NCBI GenBank assembly: GCA_948470755.1
Contig: CAOKPU010000009.1
Span: forward strand, 1-61,070
Direction: 5' to 3'
Length of the DNA: 61,070 bases
Source of the DNA: an uncultured Lachnospiraceae bacterium
GTDB lineage: Bacteria; Bacillota; Clostridia; Lachnospirales; Lachnospiraceae
Shown: positions 10,088-19,583 of the stretch, one piece after another
Numbering within the stretch: position 1 is the first letter of the stretch
Layout: each line of letters starts with the position of its first letter
The notes under the pieces: generated by a model
Told to the model about the DNA's origin: nothing
The model's database searches: none
The model's input: the letters and a program-made list of their open reading frames with translations, nothing else
Translations under genes and position numbers: made by a program

Positions 10088-10143
10088 ATTCCAGTCCTCA
10101 TAACCAACTGCCATTACATATCATGGCAATGTTTTGTATTTAA

Positions 10144-10174
10144 ATAAGGTTGAGATATGCACCTCAACCTTTTT
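10144..10174. terminator. Hairpin terminator between rpmE and DUF1385
   Basis: AAGGTTGAG at 10147-10155 pairs with CTCAACCTT at 10163-10171, with five T on the plus side and an AT-rich flank on the minus side. It probably ends part of the rpmE transcription. Confidence 0.55.
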
Positions 10175-10253
10175 CAGTAAGCTTTCCTCTTACATTCATA
10201 ACCATCCGCGCTGTACCAATCCTTGCTTGTACAGCCAATTTATCCTTTGCAGA

Positions 10254-10460
10254 TTATTTCTGCCCAACGCCGTATTTTCTGTTGAACTTATCGATACGCC
10301 CGTCAGCCCTTACCGTTTTCTGCTGTCCGGTATAGAACGAATGGCATTTGGAACAAACTTCAACATGAATCTCCGGTTTTGTAGAACCTGTTACAAATGT
10401 GTTACCGCAGTTGCAAGTTACTGTTGCCTGATAATACTTAGGATGGATTCCTTCTTTCAT
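10254..10460 (-). CDS. rpmE: 50S ribosomal protein L31
   Basis: Ribosomal protein L31 of 68 residues. The ATG at 10460 follows GAGAGGTG with good spacing; the longer frame from 10493 has no support. Cysteines in CNCGNTF and CSKCHSF give the four-Cys zinc-binding (C+) form, the version normally used when zinc is sufficient and replaced by a Cys-free paralogue under zinc limitation. It has its own promoter and a leader of about 120 bases, and follows rho, the usual clostridial order. Confidence 0.97.
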   Translation of the reverse strand: MKEGIHPKYYQATVTCNCGNTFVTGSTKPEIHVEVCSKCHSFYTGQQKTVRADGRIDKFNRKYGVGQK

Positions 10461-10590
10461 TTTTTTCACCTCTCTATAGTAAACATTTATCATGCGCTAC
10501 CTTGGCCGCATATCATCCATGCCAATACCCCGCTGTAAGCTGCCTGTATCATACCCTGACGGTCTTTCATAATATCCAAACAGCTTTTTT

Positions 10591-10619
10591 AGTATATCAC
10601 AGCTTATCCGGCCATGCAA
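10591..10619 (-). promoter_or_regulatory. rpmE promoter
   Basis: Minus-strand TTGCAT (10614-10619) and TATACT (10591-10596) with 17-base spacing, directly after the rho stop. The leader of about 120 bases before rpmE could hold an L31 autoregulatory structure; such leaders are known in Firmicutes but I could not recognise one with certainty. Confidence 0.65.
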
Positions 10620-10637
10620 GCATTTTCTATCCGAACT

Positions 10638-12266
10638 TTATAAGAACTTCATTTTTTTTACAATTTGCACGAATTCCATATTGTCCCTCGTCTTTGAGAA
10701 CATATCCAATATTCTATCGACAGCTTCCTCCGGCTTAAGCCCGTTCAAAGCCTTGCGCATAATACTGATCGCTTCCTGCTCTTCCGCGGAAAGCAGTAAG
10801 TCTTCCCTTCTCGTACTGGACTTCGGAATATCAATGGCCGGAAATACCCTCCGTTCCGACAGTTTACGGTCAAGAACCAGTTCCATATTGCCCGTCCCCT
10901 TAAATTCCTCGTAAACAACGTCATCCATCTTGCTTCCCGTCTCTACCAAAGCCGTGGCCAGAATCGTAAGGCTTCCCCCACCGCGCATATTCCTGGCAGC
11001 GCCAAAGAAACGCTTCGGCATATGCAAAGCCGCGGGGTCAAGGCCGCCTGACAACGTTCTTCCGCTGGGCGGGACGGTAAGGTTATACGCCCTTGTCAGA
11101 CGGGTAATGCTGTCTAATAGTATCATAACATCTTTTTTATGTTCTACGAGGCGCTTTGCACGTTCAATTACCATCTCGGATACCCGCTTATGGTGTTCCG
11201 GCAGTTCATCGAAAGTGGAATAAATCACTTCCACATTCGGACCCTCAATCGCCTCTTTGATGTCCGTCACTTCCTCCGGACGCTCATCGATCAACAAAAT
11301 AATCAAATGCACTTCCGGGGAATTTCTTTTGATAGACTTCGCCACTTCTTTTAGCAATGTCGTCTTTCCCGCTTTCGGCTGGGATACGATCATCCCCCTC
11401 TGCCCTTTGCCCACCGGGCTGATCAAATCCATAATACGCATCGCTACCGAAGCCCCCGGCGTTTCAAGGTTCAACCGTTCGTCCGGGAACACCGGCGTCA
11501 TATCTTCAAAATTGCCCCTGCGCATTGCCGCCTCCGGAACATATCCGTTAATCGTTTTTACATACAATAATGCGCTGAACTTCTCGCTTTGTGTCTTAAT
11601 CCTTGTATTCCCTTCCAGGATGTCCCCCGTCTTCAGATTAAACCGTCTGATCTGGCTGGGCGCAACATATACATCGTTTTCCCCCGGAAGATAATTTTCA
11701 CACCGGATAAAACCATAACCGTCCGGCATCACTTCCAAGATGCCATGGGCAGTGATCCCGCTGTCCAGATCCGAAGGGTATTTTTCGTCCTCTCTTGGCA
11801 TTTCCGTCTTACTCTCCCTGCGCGACTGTGCCTCTTGACGGTTTTCGCCATAAACCCGCCCTTCATTCTGGTTCTTTTTCCCCTCGCTTGGATTGCGGTT
11901 CTCATAATTTCCTTTCGGTTCCCCGCGGTTATCCGCTTGACGCTTCCCCTCTTCCCGGCCGCGTTCTCCCCTTGGTTCAGGCTTTTCCCCGTTCTTTGCA
12001 TTTTCCCGGGCTGTAGCGCTCCCCGTCTTTCTGCCTTCCGCCGCGCTTTTCGCCTCCTGAGCGTTTTTCTTTGCAGGCCGTCTGCCTCTTCCTGTCTTTT
12101 CCGCATCCGACGCCGGATGCTCCACAGTGCTTTTCTCCTTCTCATCCTCTGAAAGCATCGCCTCTATTACCTCTGCTTTTTTCATCCCTGATGTCCCTTT
12201 TATCCCTCTTGCTTTTGCGATTTCCTTCAAATCTACAAGCGCCAATGATTCGTATTTTTCTCTCAT
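10638..12266 (-). CDS. rho: Transcription termination factor Rho
   Basis: Hexameric RNA helicase that ends transcription of untranslated RNA. The ATG at 12266 has GGAGG six bases upstream, giving 542 residues, although the frame stays open to 12365. Order: N-terminal SAP-like Rho_N (about 1-45), a long hydrophilic segment rich in Lys, Arg, Glu, Asn and Gly (about 50-180), the cold-shock RNA-binding domain (GILEVMPDGYGFIRCENYL), and the RecA-type ATPase with Walker A SQPKAGKTTLL. E. coli Rho has 419 residues, so about 120 are extra, almost all in the disordered insert. It heads the conserved rpmE-prmC-prfA run. Confidence 0.97.
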   Translation of the reverse strand: MREKYESLALVDLKEIAKARGIKGTSGMKKAEVIEAMLSEDEKEKSTVEHPASDAEKTGRGRRPAKKNAQEAKSAAEGRKTGSATARENAKNGEKPEPRGERGREEGKRQADNRGEPKGNYENRNPSEGKKNQNEGRVYGENRQEAQSRRESKTEMPREDEKYPSDLDSGITAHGILEVMPDGYGFIRCENYLPGENDVYVAPSQIRRFNLKTGDILEGNTRIKTQSEKFSALLYVKTINGYVPEAAMRRGNFEDMTPVFPDERLNLETPGASVAMRIMDLISPVGKGQRGMIVSQPKAGKTTLLKEVAKSIKRNSPEVHLIILLIDERPEEVTDIKEAIEGPNVEVIYSTFDELPEHHKRVSEMVIERAKRLVEHKKDVMILLDSITRLTRAYNLTVPPSGRTLSGGLDPAALHMPKRFFGAARNMRGGGSLTILATALVETGSKMDDVVYEEFKGTGNMELVLDRKLSERRVFPAIDIPKSSTRREDLLLSAEEQEAISIMRKALNGLKPEEAVDRILDMFSKTRDNMEFVQIVKKMKFL

Positions 12267-12661
12267 AAAATCCTCCGCTTCTTTCTTCAACAGACAGGCA
12301 ACCACCCTTACGGCAGACAGGCGCTTTGCCTTTCTACTACTATTCAACTTATTTCTTTCGTTCATGGGGTTTTATAGCTGATATGTAAATGGAATTGCTC
12401 ATCAAATACCCTATTGCAGATCAATGCGATAACAGACGCATCAAAAACATGCCGGCATCCGACCTTCACAGCAATGGCCATACATGCGGACATGTCTGCT
12501 CAAACCATCGGCTGCAAAAGCCAACAACCTCGCGGCGGCCAAGTGGAAACAGCCACTTAACTCGTTGCCCACGGGAATAAACACTTTCTGTTGCCACCCA
12601 TTATACAACAGCTTTTCCAAAATAGGAAGTCTTTTTTGATTCTTTTTCCAATCGCAACAGA
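12267..12661. other. Gene-free stretch upstream of rho, with repeat family B
   Basis: Intergenic region between the divergent rho and malic enzyme genes. It contains the possible rho leader (an in-frame open extension of 33 codons without its own ribosome binding site) and a copy of repeat family B at 12527-12580. No convincing gene was found; the longest frames are short and lack start signals. Confidence 0.6.
12527..12580. repeat. Dispersed repeat family B, copy 1
   Basis: The segment beginning ACCTCGCGGC and ending CACGGGAATAAA matches 30901-30963 at most positions. The core CAGCCACTT-NN-CTC-R-TTGCCC-R-CGGGAATAAA is shared. Both copies lie upstream of minus-strand genes, in the same orientation. 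Confidence 0.7.
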
Positions 12662-12690
12662 TTGCAATTCCAATCCAAATATTATATGAT
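12662..12690 (+). promoter_or_regulatory. Malic enzyme promoter
   Basis: TTGCAA (12662-12667) and TATGAT (12685-12690) with 17-base spacing. The leader of about 120 bases up to the ATG at 12817 contains no structure I recognise. Confidence 0.6.
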
Positions 12691-12816
12691 ATTCCAGTAT
12701 TCAGTTAAAAACCCTCCGCCCGGACTTCTTTTATACAGACAGGCCGCATTTATAGACAGGGCTTTTGACGCCTGAATCACTATCGGATCAAAATTAAGAA
12801 AAAGCGAGGAGAAACT

Positions 12817-13965
12817 ATGACTACAAACGAAAAAGCCCTGCAACTTCATAAACAATGGAACGGTAAACTGGAGACAGTATCCAAAACCCCTGTAAAATCC
12901 CGGGAGGATCTTTCCTATGCTTATACGCCCGGCGTTGCCGAGCCATGCAAAGTTATCGCCCAAAATAAGGAAGAAGCTTATACTTATACAATGAAAGCCA
13001 ATACGGTAGCCGTTATTTCCGACGGCAGCGCCGTTCTTGGCTTAGGCAATATCGGCCCTTATGCCGCCATGCCGGTTATGGAAGGAAAAGCCGTACTTTT
13101 CAAAGAATTCGGCGGGGTAAATGCCGTACCGATTTGTCTTAACACACAGGATACGGAAGAAATCATCAAAACAGTTACGTACCTTGCCCCCGGTTTTGGC
13201 GGCATTAACTTAGAAGATATCAGCGCGCCCCGCTGTTTTGAGATTGAAGAACGTCTGAAAGAAATATTGGATATCCCCGTTTTTCATGATGACCAGCACG
13301 GCACTGCCATCGTCGTCCTGGCCGGCGTCATCAATGCCTTAAAGGTAACCGGCAAAAACAAGGAAAACTGTAAGACTGTTGTAAACGGGGCTGGCAGCGC
13401 AGGCATAGCCATTACCAAGCTGCTTCTCACTTATGGCTTGTCCAATATCATCATGTGCGATAAAGCAGGGATCATATCCAGACAGACAACGGGATTAAAC
13501 TGGATGCAGGAAAAGATGGCTCAGGTCACAAATCCCAATAACGAAACCGGCTCCTTAGCTGACGCCTTAAAAAATGCGGATATTTTTATAGGGGTTTCCG
13601 CCCCCGGCGTCGTTACAAAGGAAATGGCAGCTTCCATGAATAAAGATGCTATCCTTTTCGCCATGGCAAACCCTGTCCCGGAGATCATGCCGGATCTCGC
13701 CAAAGAAGCCGGAGCCAGGATCGTCGGGACGGGACGCAGCGATTTTCCCAACCAAATTAACAATGTAGTGGCTTTTCCCGGTATTTTCAAAGGCGCTTTG
13801 GAAAGCCGCGCCACACAGATTACGGAAGAAATGAAGCTTGCCGCCGCCTATGCCATTGCAAGTCTTGTCCCCGATGAAGAACTGAATGAGAATAATATTA
13901 TGCCGGAAGCCTTTAACCCCAAAGTGGCGGAAGCAGTGGCCCAGGCCGTCCGTTCCCTTAGATAA
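12817..13965 (+). CDS. NAD(P)-dependent malic enzyme
   Basis: Oxidative decarboxylation of malate to pyruvate and CO2 with reduction of NAD(P), in the cytoplasm. The 382 residues match the short bacterial form without a phosphotransacetylase domain. Visible are the malic domain (SYAYTPGVAEPCKVIA, catalytic Tyr and Lys region), the metal site around PVFHDDQHGTAIV, and the Rossmann motif VVNGAGSAGIAITKLL. GCGAGGAGAAACT precedes the start. The gene is monocistronic or leads the radical SAM gene downstream, 58 bases away. Cofactor preference between NAD and NADP cannot be decided by eye. Confidence 0.95.
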   Translation: MTTNEKALQLHKQWNGKLETVSKTPVKSREDLSYAYTPGVAEPCKVIAQNKEEAYTYTMKANTVAVISDGSAVLGLGNIGPYAAMPVMEGKAVLFKEFGGVNAVPICLNTQDTEEIIKTVTYLAPGFGGINLEDISAPRCFEIEERLKEILDIPVFHDDQHGTAIVVLAGVINALKVTGKNKENCKTVVNGAGSAGIAITKLLLTYGLSNIIMCDKAGIISRQTTGLNWMQEKMAQVTNPNNETGSLADALKNADIFIGVSAPGVVTKEMAASMNKDAILFAMANPVPEIMPDLAKEAGARIVGTGRSDFPNQINNVVAFPGIFKGALESRATQITEEMKLAAAYAIASLVPDEELNENNIMPEAFNPKVAEAVAQAVRSLR

Positions 13966-14023
13966 CCCCATCACTGCTCAATATATAAGGGCGGCAGACG
14001 TCCCACGGACAGGTGGCTTTAAT

Positions 14024-14989
14024 ATGGAAATAACAAGCAGACAGATCCCTTTTCCAAAAAACATGATGCGGAAAAACGAAAAAGGATATTTGGAAAAATG
14101 GCATGGGAAGCGTTACTATTCCCTGGATGCCTATTTAAAGAATACCTATGGTAAGAAATTAAAAAAGGTTGCGATTGACGGCGGATTTACCTGTCCTAAC
14201 AGGGACGGCACGCTCGATACCCGCGGCTGTATCTTTTGCAGCGGGGCTGGCAGCGGGGATTTTTCCGTGCCTTTTTCCTCCATACAGGCAACAGAGCCAT
14301 ATATCGCCTATTTCCAGGCGTATACTTGCACCTATGCCCCCGCGTCCTATTTGAACCAATTATATCGGAAGGCTTTGGAATCGCCCTCCGTTGCAGGGAT
14401 TTCCATCGCCACCCGCCCGGACTGCCTGCCGGAAGATGTCCTTTCCCTTTTATCAGCGCTTAAGGAAGACTATCCGGATAAATTTATCTGGGTTGAACTA
14501 GGTCTTCAGACCATTCATGAGGATACGGCAGACTATATCCGGCGGGGCTATCCCCTGGACTGTTTCTCCGATGCGGTAGGACAATTATCCCTACGGGGAA
14601 TACCGGTCATAGCCCATATCATTCTTGGGCTTCCCGGGGAATGCCGGACGATGATGCTGCAGACCGTCCAATATTTGAATATGCTCCCTATTTCCGGCAT
14701 AAAATTTCATCTTCTTCATATATTAAAAGGCACTGACCTGGCTATGGATTATCAAAATGGCAGATTCCGCGCCTTGTCCATGGACGGCTATCTGGAAATC
14801 CTCATCCATTGTATCTGCCATCTTGCGCCGGATACCATTATCCACCGCGTAACCGGCGACGGGCCAAAGGATCTGCTGATAGCCCCTTTATGGAGCGGCA
14901 ATAAAAAGAAGGTCCTGAACGCCCTTCATCACCGTATGAAAATAGAAAATGCTTATCAGGGAAAATACTGGAAAGGAACGATATTATGA
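14024..14989 (+). CDS. TIGR01212 family radical SAM protein (YhcC-like)
   Basis: Radical SAM enzyme of unknown substrate, 321 residues. The ATG at 14024 is preceded by AGGTGG; the longer frame starting at 13886 would overlap the malic enzyme gene and is rejected. The Cys pattern CPNRDGTLDTRGCIFC provides the iron-sulfur cluster ligands in the spacing of this family, followed by a TIM-barrel with VELGLQTIHEDTADYIRRGY and a C-terminal segment HRVTGDGPK. E. coli YhcC is of the same family and has no proven reaction. Its stop overlaps the start of the DUF4364 gene by 4 bases, so both are co-translated. Confidence 0.9.
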   Translation: MEITSRQIPFPKNMMRKNEKGYLEKWHGKRYYSLDAYLKNTYGKKLKKVAIDGGFTCPNRDGTLDTRGCIFCSGAGSGDFSVPFSSIQATEPYIAYFQAYTCTYAPASYLNQLYRKALESPSVAGISIATRPDCLPEDVLSLLSALKEDYPDKFIWVELGLQTIHEDTADYIRRGYPLDCFSDAVGQLSLRGIPVIAHIILGLPGECRTMMLQTVQYLNMLPISGIKFHLLHILKGTDLAMDYQNGRFRALSMDGYLEILIHCICHLAPDTIIHRVTGDGPKDLLIAPLWSGNKKKVLNALHHRMKIENAYQGKYWKGTIL

Positions 14990-15501
14990 CCCAAGAACCT
15001 CTGACGCTTTATAAATTGATTATCCTTTATATGCTCAACCGGGTGGACTTCCCCCTGACCAGCGCGCAAGTAGGGGATTTCATCTTAGAAAAAGAATATA
15101 CCAACTTCCTCACTTTACAGCAAGCCATTTTTGAACTTACCGATGCGGGGCTGACGGCCGCCCGCACAATTGGCAACCGGACCCATCTGCTGATCACCCC
15201 GGAAGGGAAAAACACCCTTTCTTTTTTTGAAAACCGTATCAGCCCTGCGATAAAAGAGGAGATATGCGCTTATCTGAAAGAAAATGAAATGCATCTGAAA
15301 GACGAAGTCTCCATTTCTTCGGAATATTATAAATCCACTTCCGGCGAATACAGCGCACATTTAATTGCCTGGGAAAAAGACGTAAAATTAGTGGAACTGA
15401 CGCTTTCCGTCCCCACTGAAGCATCCGCTGCCGCTATCTGCGATAACTGGCAGCGGAAAAACCAAGCCGTCTATCAATTTCTTGTAGAACAATTATTTTA
15501 A
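14986..15501 (+). CDS. DUF4364 family protein
   Basis: Small cytoplasmic protein, 171 residues, family restricted largely to clostridia, function unknown. The first 70 residues look like a winged helix-turn-helix, suggesting a DNA-binding role; the C-terminal half is alpha/beta. Translationally coupled to the radical SAM gene. Its stop codon overlaps the stop codon of the converging DUF5722 gene (TAA at 15499-15501 against TTA at 15498-15500), leaving no room for a separate terminator. Confidence 0.85.
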   Translation: MTQEPLTLYKLIILYMLNRVDFPLTSAQVGDFILEKEYTNFLTLQQAIFELTDAGLTAARTIGNRTHLLITPEGKNTLSFFENRISPAIKEEICAYLKENEMHLKDEVSISSEYYKSTSGEYSAHLIAWEKDVKLVELTLSVPTEASAAAICDNWQRKNQAVYQFLVEQLF

Positions 15502-17384
15502 TGCCTTTTTAAAATCTGGCTCCAGTCGGAAATGCCGGCAACATTTTTGGCAAAATCAGTATATGATTCCCCTTGCTCCGTATCCATATATTTGTATACA
15601 TTGTATGCATATTTCGGAGATCCGTCCGCATGATTGATGCCAAGCGCAAGCCCTTGTGCAATTTCTTCCACTGCATCCGTCTGTCTGGAAAATAAGATCG
15701 AATCAATATGCTCGTTCGCTTCCGCTTTTTTATATGCATATACGATAGCCGCCGCCTGGACATCCTCCCCGTTCGTAGATGTATAACCTAATTCGCTTAG
15801 GATAATGGAACGGACTTCCCCCTCTTCCGTCAGGAATTCTTCCTGCTCCATATAATCCGTCACCACCTCAATATTGGCCATAGTGATCATTGGGGTTTCC
15901 GGAGAATCCTTCACATATCTGGACGGCTTCCATACATAAGGCGTCGTCAGAGGCACGTTATACGGATGGATTGCGAGCCCCCAACCGATATTCCCTTCCT
16001 CTTTTATCTGTCTGTTAAACTCATCCAGAATATCCCTTGCATCATAATTCCCGGACGCCGGGTTGTTCCTGTCCCACTGCTGATCCAAAGAAATGTATAC
16101 ACTGCAGGCGCTGTTGATGCTTTTAATCGCGTTGTAAAAGATGCGGAACGCCCTGGCATATTCCTTTACATAGGTTTCCAGGTTTACATGTTCCATATAA
16201 TTCCATTCTTTCCTGGCGTTGATCTCGTTGCCGATCACCCAGTTTGCCACCATTCCCCTTCCGTTTACCGTGCCGGAATATCTTTCTGCCAGAAAAGCCC
16301 CTACCGCAGCCAGATACTCTTCCCCGGCCGCATCGCTGGCGTTAAATGCATAATACGGCGCGCTTCCGATGCCCGAACGCGCCAGAGGATGTACCATTTG
16401 CGGGTAAGCGGAGGCAATATCATTCAAAATAATCGCCGTAATCTCTATCCCTTTGGAGGTAAGTGTACGGAACACCAGATCATATTCCGACATAACTTGT
16501 CCATTAAAAGCGTAACTTTTCCCATTATAGCTATAATAAATCGTAGGATAAATGTCTCCGGTAGACTGCCCCAATATCCGCGATACCGGAATATTGTACG
16601 CCGCATGTTTTACCCCCAGGTCATCCAGCTCCGCCGTCCGCAGTTTATTCGGATCGATCAAAAGCCCTTTTTTGGTGACCGGCTTATCCCCATTGGATTT
16701 ATACTTGGACACATCGTCCATATTGGTAATATAATGCGGACTGCTCACCGGCACATATTGGCCGTCCTTTTTCACCGCCACGACAAATTTACGGAAGATC
16801 CCGCTTTCCGTACCGGTAAAGTGCCTTGCTATCCGGAATTGGATCTTTTCGTCTTTATAAATCTGCTGCATGTACTGTTTATCATCTTTAATCCCTGTAT
16901 CATAGGATTTTAAAGCAAACAAATAATAATATTTATCATCGCTGACAGGAATACCTTCCGCCGAAGCCTCCAGCAGGATCCGGCTCGTTTCCCCATCTAT
17001 CTTACACGAATGGATACTGACAAAATCCGCCTGGTTCTCCTCCGTAAGTTCCACGGACGGCGGGCGTTTTTTGAGCGATTCAAACACATTTCTTCCGGAT
17101 TCCATAGGATATCCGATGATCTCATCTCCCTGCTCCAAAGCCGCTTTTTCCTCTTCCGCTTTTTTGTCCGCTTCCTTCTGCTTCCTTTCCCTCTCCATTT
17201 CTATCCTTGCAGCCTCTATCGCCTCATTTTTTTTATCCAAAACCGACTTTGCCGCAAATACCCCGGCCAATATAACACAGCCGCAAACAACCACGATTGC
17301 TGCGGTCTTTTTTGCACTCTTCCCCTTTTTCCCTTCCTTTTCTTTATGTATGTTATTTCCTTTTTCTTTTTTCCTTAAAATCAT
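15498..17384 (-). CDS. DUF5722 domain protein, membrane-anchored (glycosidase-like)
   Basis: Cell-surface protein of 628 residues. A basic N-terminus and one hydrophobic helix (about residues 27-48) anchor it; a charged coiled-coil stretch (about 50-85) links to the DUF5722 domain. The pattern VANWVIGNEINARKEWNY and SVYISLDQQWDRN, with conserved Glu and Asp in a presumed TIM barrel, resembles glycoside hydrolases of clan A, but no activity is established. Its ATG follows the rarA stop directly. The likely role is on cell-surface or host glycans; this is inference. Confidence 0.82.
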   Translation of the reverse strand: MILRKKEKGNNIHKEKEGKKGKSAKKTAAIVVVCGCVILAGVFAAKSVLDKKNEAIEAARIEMERERKQKEADKKAEEEKAALEQGDEIIGYPMESGRNVFESLKKRPPSVELTEENQADFVSIHSCKIDGETSRILLEASAEGIPVSDDKYYYLFALKSYDTGIKDDKQYMQQIYKDEKIQFRIARHFTGTESGIFRKFVVAVKKDGQYVPVSSPHYITNMDDVSKYKSNGDKPVTKKGLLIDPNKLRTAELDDLGVKHAAYNIPVSRILGQSTGDIYPTIYYSYNGKSYAFNGQVMSEYDLVFRTLTSKGIEITAIILNDIASAYPQMVHPLARSGIGSAPYYAFNASDAAGEEYLAAVGAFLAERYSGTVNGRGMVANWVIGNEINARKEWNYMEHVNLETYVKEYARAFRIFYNAIKSINSACSVYISLDQQWDRNNPASGNYDARDILDEFNRQIKEEGNIGWGLAIHPYNVPLTTPYVWKPSRYVKDSPETPMITMANIEVVTDYMEQEEFLTEEGEVRSIILSELGYTSTNGEDVQAAAIVYAYKKAEANEHIDSILFSRQTDAVEEIAQGLALGINHADGSPKYAYNVYKYMDTEQGESYTDFAKNVAGISDWSQILKRH

Positions 17385-18710
17385 CTAATCTGCCTCTTTT
17401 TTGATTTTCGCCATATGTTCTTTTATTTTTATCTCGTACCCATTGCCGGAAGGCCTGTAGAATTCTCTGCCGGATAATTCATAAGGGAGATATTGCTGCT
17501 TTACGTAATGATTCGGATAATCATGGGCATATTGATACCCTACGCCCCGGCCCAGTTTCGCGGCCCCTTTATAATGGGAGTCCTGCAAATGAATCGGAAC
17601 CGGAAGATTTCCCGTCTCCTCCACAGTCTTCCATGCGTCCCCGATAGCCGCCACCGCCGCATTGCTCTTAGGCGCACAAGCCACATAGGCAACCGCCTGC
17701 GCTAAAATGATCTGCGCCTCCGGCATCCCTACCCTCTCTGCCGCCAGGCTGGCGCTTACCGCCACCTGCAGCGCATTAGGATCCGCATTGCCCACATCTT
17801 CCGAGGCGCAGATCATAAGCCTCCTTGTAATAAAAGAAACCTGTTCCCCTGCATAAAGCATCCGCGCCAAATAATAGACTGCGGCATCCGGATCGGATCC
17901 TCTCATGCTTTTAATAAATGCAGATACCACATCGTAATGATTATCCCCTGTTTTATCATAACGCAGAACCCTTTTCTGGATGCATTCCTGCGCCACTTCC
18001 ACAGTAATATGTATTTTTCCGTCCTCACTGCGCCGGGTCGTCATAATCCCCAGTTCCACGGCGTTCAACGCGTGCCTGGCATCCCCTCCTGATAGTCCGG
18101 CCAGGAATTCCAGCGCATCTTCTTCTATCTCAGCCTCATATGCCCCCATGCCTTTTTCATTATCATAGACAGCGCGCCGGATCAACGTTTTAACGTCTTC
18201 TAAGTCCAATGGTTTTAATTCAAAGATAATGGAACGGGAAATCAGCGCCCCGTTTACTTCAAAATAAGGGTTTTCCGTCGTCGCCCCAATCAATATAACC
18301 GTTCCGTCCTCCACAAAAGGGAGCAGATAATCTTGCTGCCCCTTGTTAAACCGATGGATTTCATCAATGAACAATATGGTCTTTTTTCCATACATCCCCT
18401 GCCTGTCTTTTGCCTCTTTGACAACTTCCTCCATATCCTTTTTACCCGCAACAGTGGCATTGATCTGCGTAAATTCCGCGCTGGTCGTATTGGCGATGAC
18501 CTTTGCCAAAGTCGTCTTTCCCGTTCCCGGAGGGCCGTATAGGATAATCGAGCTTAATTTATCCGCTTTTATCGCACGGTAAAGCAGTTTATCCTTTCCA
18601 ATAATATGCTGCTGGCCTACCACTTCCTCCAAAGTTTTTGGCCTTAACCTTGCCGCGAGCGGAGCTTCCTTTTCCATATTCGTGTTCCGCATATATTCAA
18701 ATAAATCCAT
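17385..18710 (-). CDS. rarA: Replication-associated recombination ATPase RarA/MgsA
   Basis: AAA+ ATPase of the RarA/MgsA/WRNIP1 family that acts at stalled replication forks. From the ATG at 18710 (GGGAGAG upstream) it has 441 residues; the frame opening at 18776 is less likely. The domains are visible in order: LAARLRPKTLEEVVGQQHI, Walker A GPPGTGKTTLA, Walker B LFIDEIHRF, sensor LIGATTENP and the C-terminal tetramerisation domain with ASEDVGNADP and HLQDSHYKGA. Highly conserved housekeeping gene. Confidence 0.96.
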   Translation of the reverse strand: MDLFEYMRNTNMEKEAPLAARLRPKTLEEVVGQQHIIGKDKLLYRAIKADKLSSIILYGPPGTGKTTLAKVIANTTSAEFTQINATVAGKKDMEEVVKEAKDRQGMYGKKTILFIDEIHRFNKGQQDYLLPFVEDGTVILIGATTENPYFEVNGALISRSIIFELKPLDLEDVKTLIRRAVYDNEKGMGAYEAEIEEDALEFLAGLSGGDARHALNAVELGIMTTRRSEDGKIHITVEVAQECIQKRVLRYDKTGDNHYDVVSAFIKSMRGSDPDAAVYYLARMLYAGEQVSFITRRLMICASEDVGNADPNALQVAVSASLAAERVGMPEAQIILAQAVAYVACAPKSNAAVAAIGDAWKTVEETGNLPVPIHLQDSHYKGAAKLGRGVGYQYAHDYPNHYVKQQYLPYELSGREFYRPSGNGYEIKIKEHMAKIKKEAD

Positions 18711-18817
18711 TTTCTCTCCCGCCTTCATCATGCATGGCTTTCTTCTTAACATTACAGACATATTAAATATTAACATAATTAGCAGGATAGAAACAACATT
18801 TTAAGGAAAATTAATAT

Positions 18818-19507
18818 TTAATCAAATAAAATCTCTTCAACGGTTACGAATTCATACCCTTCCTTCTGCAGTTCATCCACCACTTCCAATGCGGCGGTAA
18901 TCGTCGAAGGATAATAATCATGCATCAATATAATGTCATTTTCCCCCACTTTGGATATGATCTTCTGGGTAATGCGGTCCACGTTGGTGGAACACCAGTC
19001 CAAAGGATCCACCGTCCAAAGGACCGGGAACATATTCAGCTCCGTTTCAAAAGATTTGTCCCAGCTTCCATAAGGAGGACGCACATAAAGAACCTCCTCT
19101 CCCGTAATGCCTGTTATGATCTCATTTGTCTTAATCAGCTCCGCTTTAAAATCCTCCTTATTGCCGGCTCTAAGCTGCATATGGCTGTATGTATGGTTGC
19201 CGATTAGATGGCCCTCCTCGCTCATCCTCTTAATCACCTCCGGGTGCAGCTCCGCATGTTCCCCTGTTACAAAAAACGTGGCTTTTACCCCACGTTTTTT
19301 CAGCCCGTCCAACAACTGCTCCGTATAATAGGGATGGGGGCCGTCATCAAAAGTCAGCGCAATCTTTTTGACCCCTTTTTCATCCAACGTCTTGCCAAAA
19401 ACAGGAAAATCCTCCTGTTTCCAATATCCGATCACACAGACCGCCGCCAGCATAATCAGCAAAATAATACATGACAACACTTTTTTCTTCCCATTCATAT
19501 CCCGCAT
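18818..19507 (-). CDS. Polysaccharide deacetylase (NodB domain), membrane anchored
   Basis: Extracellular carbohydrate esterase family 4 enzyme, 229 residues, with an N-terminal hydrophobic helix (about residues 9-28). All five catalytic motifs are present: TFDDGPHP, GNHTYSH (metal His pair), VRPPYGSWD, VDPLDW and ILMHD. Relatives remove N-acetyl groups from peptidoglycan or delta-lactams during sporulation (PdaA, PdaB) or confer lysozyme resistance (PgdA). The precise role is not decided by sequence. It stands between rarA and a small unknown gene on the same strand. Confidence 0.92.
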   Translation of the reverse strand: MRDMNGKKKVLSCIILLIMLAAVCVIGYWKQEDFPVFGKTLDEKGVKKIALTFDDGPHPYYTEQLLDGLKKRGVKATFFVTGEHAELHPEVIKRMSEEGHLIGNHTYSHMQLRAGNKEDFKAELIKTNEIITGITGEEVLYVRPPYGSWDKSFETELNMFPVLWTVDPLDWCSTNVDRITQKIISKVGENDIILMHDYYPSTITAALEVVDELQKEGYEFVTVEEILFD

Positions 19508-19583
19508 TTTCTTTCTTCACGCCTTACCTTATATATATGCAGAATGGCCGTCTTCATGCATGGAAAGTAGGCGGCGGGCTTCT

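Noticed and set aside
13886-14023. Longer start for the radical SAM protein
   Set aside because: It would overlap the malic enzyme by 80 bases, has no ribosome binding site, and family members begin near the ATG at 14024.
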